64,000 nucleotides of DNA, taken from positions 1-64,000 of the forward strand of contig JAJQAK010000167.1 in the NCBI GenBank assembly GCA_021203845.1, in the 5' to 3' direction. A model generated the notes under the pieces. It was not told where the DNA came from and searched no databases. It saw nothing but the letters and a program-made list of their open reading frames with translations. The position numbers were made by a program, and so were the translations under genes. This stretch comes from Clostridia bacterium (lineage in GTDB: Bacteria > Bacillota > Clostridia > Christensenellales > Borkfalkiaceae). This document shows positions 61,293 to 64,000 of the stretch, piece after piece (position 1 is the first letter of the stretch; each line of letters begins with the position of its first letter).

Positions 61293-62384
61293 ATGGCAGA
61301 AGACAGGATGATACAGAAACTCAAGACCGTGTACGACAGATACGAGGCACTCTCCGCGGATCTCATGAAGCCGGAGGTGATATCGGATTCCGCGCTTTTC
61401 GCGAAGACCGCTAAGGAGCAGTCGGACTGCGAGGAACCCGCGGCCAAATACGCCGAATACGTGGAGGTGGAAAGACAGATGTCGGACGCGGAGGCTGCCG
61501 CGAAAAGTGAGACCGACCCCGACATGAAGGCCCTTCTCGAAGACGAGGTGCAGGTCTGCAAAAAGAAACTTTCCGACCTTCGCGAGGAGATAAAGATCCT
61601 GCTTCTTCCCAAGGACAAGAACGACGACAGGGACTGCATAATGGAGATACGCGGAGGCGCCGGAGGAGACGAAGCCGCGCTTTTCGCGTATGACCTTTAC
61701 AGGATGTACATAAACTACTGCGAGAGACACCGCCTCAAGATAGAGGACGTCGACAAGAACGAGACCGAGCTCGGCGGGATAAAGGAGGTCGTCGTCAGCA
61801 TACAGGGCAGGAACGCTTACAAACAGCTCAAATTTGAAAGCGGCGTGCACAGAGTCCAGAGGGTCCCCGAGACGGAGTCGCAGGGCAGAATACACACGTC
61901 CACGGTGACGGTCGCGGTTCTGCCCGAGGCGGAGGACGTCGACGTCGATATAAAGGACGAGGACATAAGGGTGGATGTGTTCCGTTCCAGCGGCGCGGGC
62001 GGGCAAAAGGTCAACAAGACCGAGACCGCGATACGCATAACGCATTTCCCCACGGGGATAGTCGTGACGTGTCAGGACGAAAGGTCCCAGCTGAAGAACA
62101 AGGAGAAGGCGTTCAAAGTGCTCCGCACCAGACTGTATGACTACTACAGCTCACAAAGCCAGAGTGCGTACGACGAGCACAGAAAGAGCCTCGTTGGCCG
62201 CGGGGACAGGAGCGAGAGAATCCGCACGTACAATTTCCCGCAGGGAAGGGTGACGGACCACAGAATAGGGCTTTCCCTCTACGACATAGACAGTTTCATG
62301 ATGGGGGATTTGGACGAAATGATAGAGGCGCTCACGATAGCCGACAGGGAGGCCAAACTCATGGGCGAGGACCTCGATTCGTAG
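61293..62384 (+). CDS. prfA: Peptide chain release factor 1
   Basis: 363 aa. Reads UAA and UAG. The [10 protein letters not shown] loop carries the catalytic [23 protein letters not shown] and [24 protein letters not shown] are typical of RF1. ATG 61293 follows AGGGAG; an upstream in-frame extension is not conserved. Its GGQ glutamine is the target of the PrmC domain encoded just upstream. Confidence 0.97.
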   Translation: MAEDRMIQKLKTVYDRYEALSADLMKPEVISDSALFAKTAKEQSDCEEPAAKYAEYVEVERQMSDAEAAAKSETDPDMKALLEDEVQVCKKKLSDLREEIKILLLPKDKNDDRDCIMEIRGGAGGDEAALFAYDLYRMYINYCERHRLKIEDVDKNETELGGIKEVVVSIQGRNAYKQLKFESGVHRVQRVPETESQGRIHTSTVTVAVLPEAEDVDVDIKDEDIRVDVFRSSGAGGQKVNKTETAIRITHFPTGIVVTCQDERSQLKNKEKAFKVLRTRLYDYYSSQSQSAYDEHRKSLVGRGDRSERIRTYNFPQGRVTDHRIGLSLYDIDSFMMGDLDEMIEALTIADREAKLMGEDLDS

Positions 62385-62389
62385 GCGGT

Positions 62390-62418
62390 TTGACACGCAT
62401 CGGATTTCATTGTATAAT
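62390..62418 (+). promoter_or_regulatory. Promoter of the DtxR-type regulator
   Basis: Perfect TTGACA (62390-62395), 17-nt spacer, perfect TATAAT (62413-62418). Confidence 0.93.
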
Positions 62419-62450
62419 TTTTCTTAAATTAGCGGGGACAGGTGAGCAGG

Positions 62451-62906
62451 ATGCAGGGAAGCAAATCGAGAGAGGACTATTTGGAAGTGATTTTTCTCCT
62501 TTCCAAAGACCTCGCCCACGTACATCAGATAGACATAGCCCGTTACATGGGCGTGTCCCAGCCCGCCGTGGAGAAAGCGGTGAGGCTTCTTGTGTCCTCG
62601 GGCTATCTCAAGATGGACGGACTGCACATCATTCTCACGCCGGAGGGAGAGGAGTATGCGTCGAGAATATACGAACGTCACAGCACCATATGCAATTTTC
62701 TCGCGATGCACGGGGTGGACGAGGACGCCGCTGACAGGGACGCGAGCGAGATAGAACACTTCCTTTCCGACGAATCGTTCGAGATGATGTCCTCGTGGAT
62801 AAGGGAGAACAAAAAAGAAATCGGCTGGGTATGTCCCCTCACGGGTCATATATGCGTCAAAGAAGACTGCGACAACCCGGACTGCGAAAACAGAAGAAGA
62901 GCATGA
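62451..62906 (+). CDS. DtxR/MntR-family metal-dependent regulator
   Basis: 151 aa. N-terminal winged helix (SREDYLEVIFLLSKD, VHQIDIARYMGVSQPAVEKA) followed by the dimerisation part with HSTICNFLAMHGVDEDAA and ASEIEHFLSDE, whose Cys, His and Glu match metal-binding positions of the family. The tail has four clustered cysteines (CPLTGHICVKEDCDNPDC). Senses Fe2+ or Mn2+ to repress uptake genes. ATG 62451 is preferred over GTG 62442 by the position of AGGTGAG. Confidence 0.87.
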   Translation: MQGSKSREDYLEVIFLLSKDLAHVHQIDIARYMGVSQPAVEKAVRLLVSSGYLKMDGLHIILTPEGEEYASRIYERHSTICNFLAMHGVDEDAADRDASEIEHFLSDESFEMMSSWIRENKKEIGWVCPLTGHICVKEDCDNPDCENRRRA

Positions 62907-62910
62907 AAAA

Positions 62911-62937
62911 TCCCGCACGTCGTGCGGGACATTTTTT
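62911..62937. terminator. Bidirectional terminator
   Basis: 8-bp stem TCCCGCAC / GTGCGGGA with GTC loop; TTTTTT on the plus side, TTTTT on the minus side. Confidence 0.92.
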
Positions 62938-62948
62938 ACTACGGGTTA

Positions 62949-63143
62949 TCAGCAACCGGGGCATGTCTTGCAGTTTCCGGTGCAGTGCACGGTGCGCTTG
63001 CCGGTGGCGGAATACATGGTGCCGCTCCAGGTTCTTTCCGCGGTGATATTGCAGTTGGGACATATCACTTCGTCCTTGTATGAGGATACGAGTTCCTCGA
63101 AGATTTTTCCGCATTTGGGACATTTATACTGCAATAAAGGCAT
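62949..63143 (-). CDS. FmdB-family zinc ribbon protein
   Basis: 64 aa. MPLLQYKCPKCGKIFEELVS with a second CPNC forms the FmdB/CxxC zinc ribbon; the end is a second Cys-rich stretch (CTGNCKTCPGC). Small regulators of unknown specificity. AAGGAG precedes ATG 63143. Confidence 0.9.
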   Translation of the reverse strand: MPLLQYKCPKCGKIFEELVSSYKDEVICPNCNITAERTWSGTMYSATGKRTVHCTGNCKTCPGC

Positions 63144-63173
63144 GGCACCGCGCTCCTTACGTTTGATGTTTAT

Positions 63174-63201
63174 ATTATACCGCGATTTAAAATTATGGCA
63201 A
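63174..63201 (-). promoter_or_regulatory. Promoter of the FmdB gene
   Basis: Minus strand TTGCCA (63201-63196), 16-nt spacer, TATAAT (63179-63174). Confidence 0.65.
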
Positions 63202-63506
63202 CAAATTGTCACTGCTCAGTTTGATTTGTGCCATGGTTGGGAGAACAGTGTTAAACATAATGTTTTGTACTGGCCCGTATGCAAGCAAAGAATACCAGTT
63301 GAACTAGGAGAAAATGTCTGGGAGATATTATTTTCGATAACGAACTGCAAAAATTTTTGGTCGAATAGCTGAAGGGAAGGCCGAATCGAATATGAAGTTT
63401 CTTCTTTGACGATGTTGTTTTAGTCATATACACATAAAAAACACATAGAATATATTGACTTTGGCGTGCGTTTGATTTATTGTATAGAAAAAAAGGAGGT
63501 GACATT
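63202..63506. other. Intergenic region before the toxin-antitoxin pair
   Basis: No gene recognised. A possible promoter for the antitoxin is TTGACT near 63457 with a poor TATTGT 17 nt later, and AAGGAGGT ends just before ATG 63507. Confidence 0.35.
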
Positions 63507-63761
63507 ATGGCACATGTCAATGTTACGATAAGAGTTGACCAGGATCTTAAGGAAAAAGCCGATGCGCTGTATTCGGAGTTTGGAATTACCTTCAATGCTG
63601 CTGTGAACATGTTCTTGAGCCAGTCTGTTCGCGAACAACGAATACCTTTTGAAATTAGAAAGACTGTTCCTGTAACTATGATTTCGGACGAGGAGTTGGA
63701 TAAGATTTCCAAACGGCTTATAGAAAAGGATGCCGAATCATATAAGGAGCTTGCAAAGTGA
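63507..63761 (+). CDS. RelB/DinJ-type antitoxin
   Basis: 84 aa. VNVTIRVDQDLKEKADALYS and FGITFNAAVNMFLSQSV form the ribbon-helix-helix DNA-binding fold; the C-terminus would wrap the toxin. AAGGAGGT lies 7 bases upstream. The last four bases overlap the toxin start (GTGA). Confidence 0.92.
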   Translation: MAHVNVTIRVDQDLKEKADALYSEFGITFNAAVNMFLSQSVREQRIPFEIRKTVPVTMISDEELDKISKRLIEKDAESYKELAK

Positions 63762-64000
63762 TTTGGGTTGAGAAGGGCCAGATTGTTTCAATGCATAGCG
63801 AACTCATCGAAATATTTGGCGGCATAGATGGGGTGAGAGATGAACGATTCCTCGATTCCGCCCTTGAGGCACCCTTTCTTACGTTCAATGAACGAGCTGT
63901 TTCCTTCGATTATTGAAAAAGCCGCACGTCTTGCATATGGACTGACTTATTTTCATCCGTTTATTGACGGAAACAAACGCATAGGTAAACATGCTTTGGT
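63758..64000 (+). pseudogene. Doc/Fic-type toxin gene, frameshifted and cut by the window end
   Basis: The frame reads MIWVEKGQIVSMHSELIEIF, DERFLDSALEAPFLTFNE and then stops at TGA 63917 in the wrong frame. One base earlier in the reading (extra base near 63893) the protein continues ELFPSIIEKAARLAYGLTYF and the Fic motif HPFIDGNKRIGKHAL. Intact Doc toxins modify elongation factor Tu. Whether the shift is real, programmed or a sequencing error cannot be decided; the antitoxin upstream is intact. Confidence 0.82.

Noticed and set aside
1-64000. CRISPR arrays, rRNA genes, complete insertion sequences, prophage, replication origin
   Set aside because: I looked for regular repeats, rRNA-like stretches, transposase genes with inverted ends and structural phage genes and saw none; no exhaustive search could be run.

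Overview
The window looks like a chromosome segment of an anaerobic Firmicutes (Clostridia-like) bacterium, probably an uncultured host-associated lineage. This is inferred from gene order and content. Ribosomal genes run rpsJ-rplC-rplD-rplW-rplB through secY-adk-map-infA-rpmJ-rpsM-rpsK-rpsD-rpoA-rplQ, with a KOW-domain gene between map and infA. A Bacillus/Clostridium-style lysine-decarboxylase-like/tmk/holB/ricT/rsmI neighbourhood, DapL lysine biosynthesis, a small 2[4Fe-4S] ferredoxin and rpmE-DUF1385-prmC-prfA order point the same way. Promoters are strongly sigma-70/sigma-A-like (several TTGACA-N17-TATAAT), and AUA and AGG/AGA codons are frequent.

Layout. 1-4.3 kb: a heterodimer-type ABC exporter (partner cut by the window edge) under a palindromic operator, a transposase-like scrap, a tandem pair of related membrane-anchored proteins and a 57-aa membrane peptide, all on the minus strand. 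4.5-13.9 kb: a candidate structured RNA, then pyrG-dapL-malQ and a very unusual greA followed by lysS and a decarboxylase-fold gene. 14-25.1 kb: information-processing genes (tmk, holB, ricT, a tRNA methyltransferase, rsmI) interleaved with copies of an AAA-ATPase-like/PD-(D/E)XK_9 family in every state from intact to wrecked, plus one tRNA-Arg. 25.2-30.2 kb: dgt, a DUF2188 membrane protein, another wrecked AAA copy, and two CobW-type P-loop proteins, one His-rich and one fused to a TIGR03943-like tail. 30.4-46.9 kb: the S10-spc-alpha ribosomal super-cluster with a structured leader. 47-55.6 kb: accessory region with a membrane protein, a phosphodiesterase, an intact AAA/PD-(D/E)XK protein, an AbiEi/AbiEii toxin-antitoxin pair, a lone second AbiEi, a degenerate nuclease-like protein, an MDR dehydrogenase lacking its catalytic zinc site, and a metallo-hydrolase. 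55.6-64 kb: MacB/FtsX-type ABC export genes, rpmE, a DUF1385-PrmC fusion, prfA, a DtxR-type regulator, an FmdB zinc ribbon, and an antitoxin with a frameshifted Doc toxin.

How it fits together. The core genes are translation, nucleotide and genome-maintenance functions in long co-directional operons with tight or overlapping junctions. Zinc is a recurring theme: L31, L36, S14, S4 and Adk carry Cys-based zinc sites, and the CobW-type metallochaperone genes lie directly upstream of the ribosomal cluster. The intergenic spaces act as landing and decay sites for a proliferating single-gene family (AAA-ATPase-like/PD-(D/E)XK_9): two intact genes, one single-base frameshift, three heavily decayed copies and one stand-alone nuclease-like domain that has lost its catalytic residues. 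The most unusual protein is GreA, whose C-terminal domain is duplicated and whose first copy is split by an insertion of about 200 residues.
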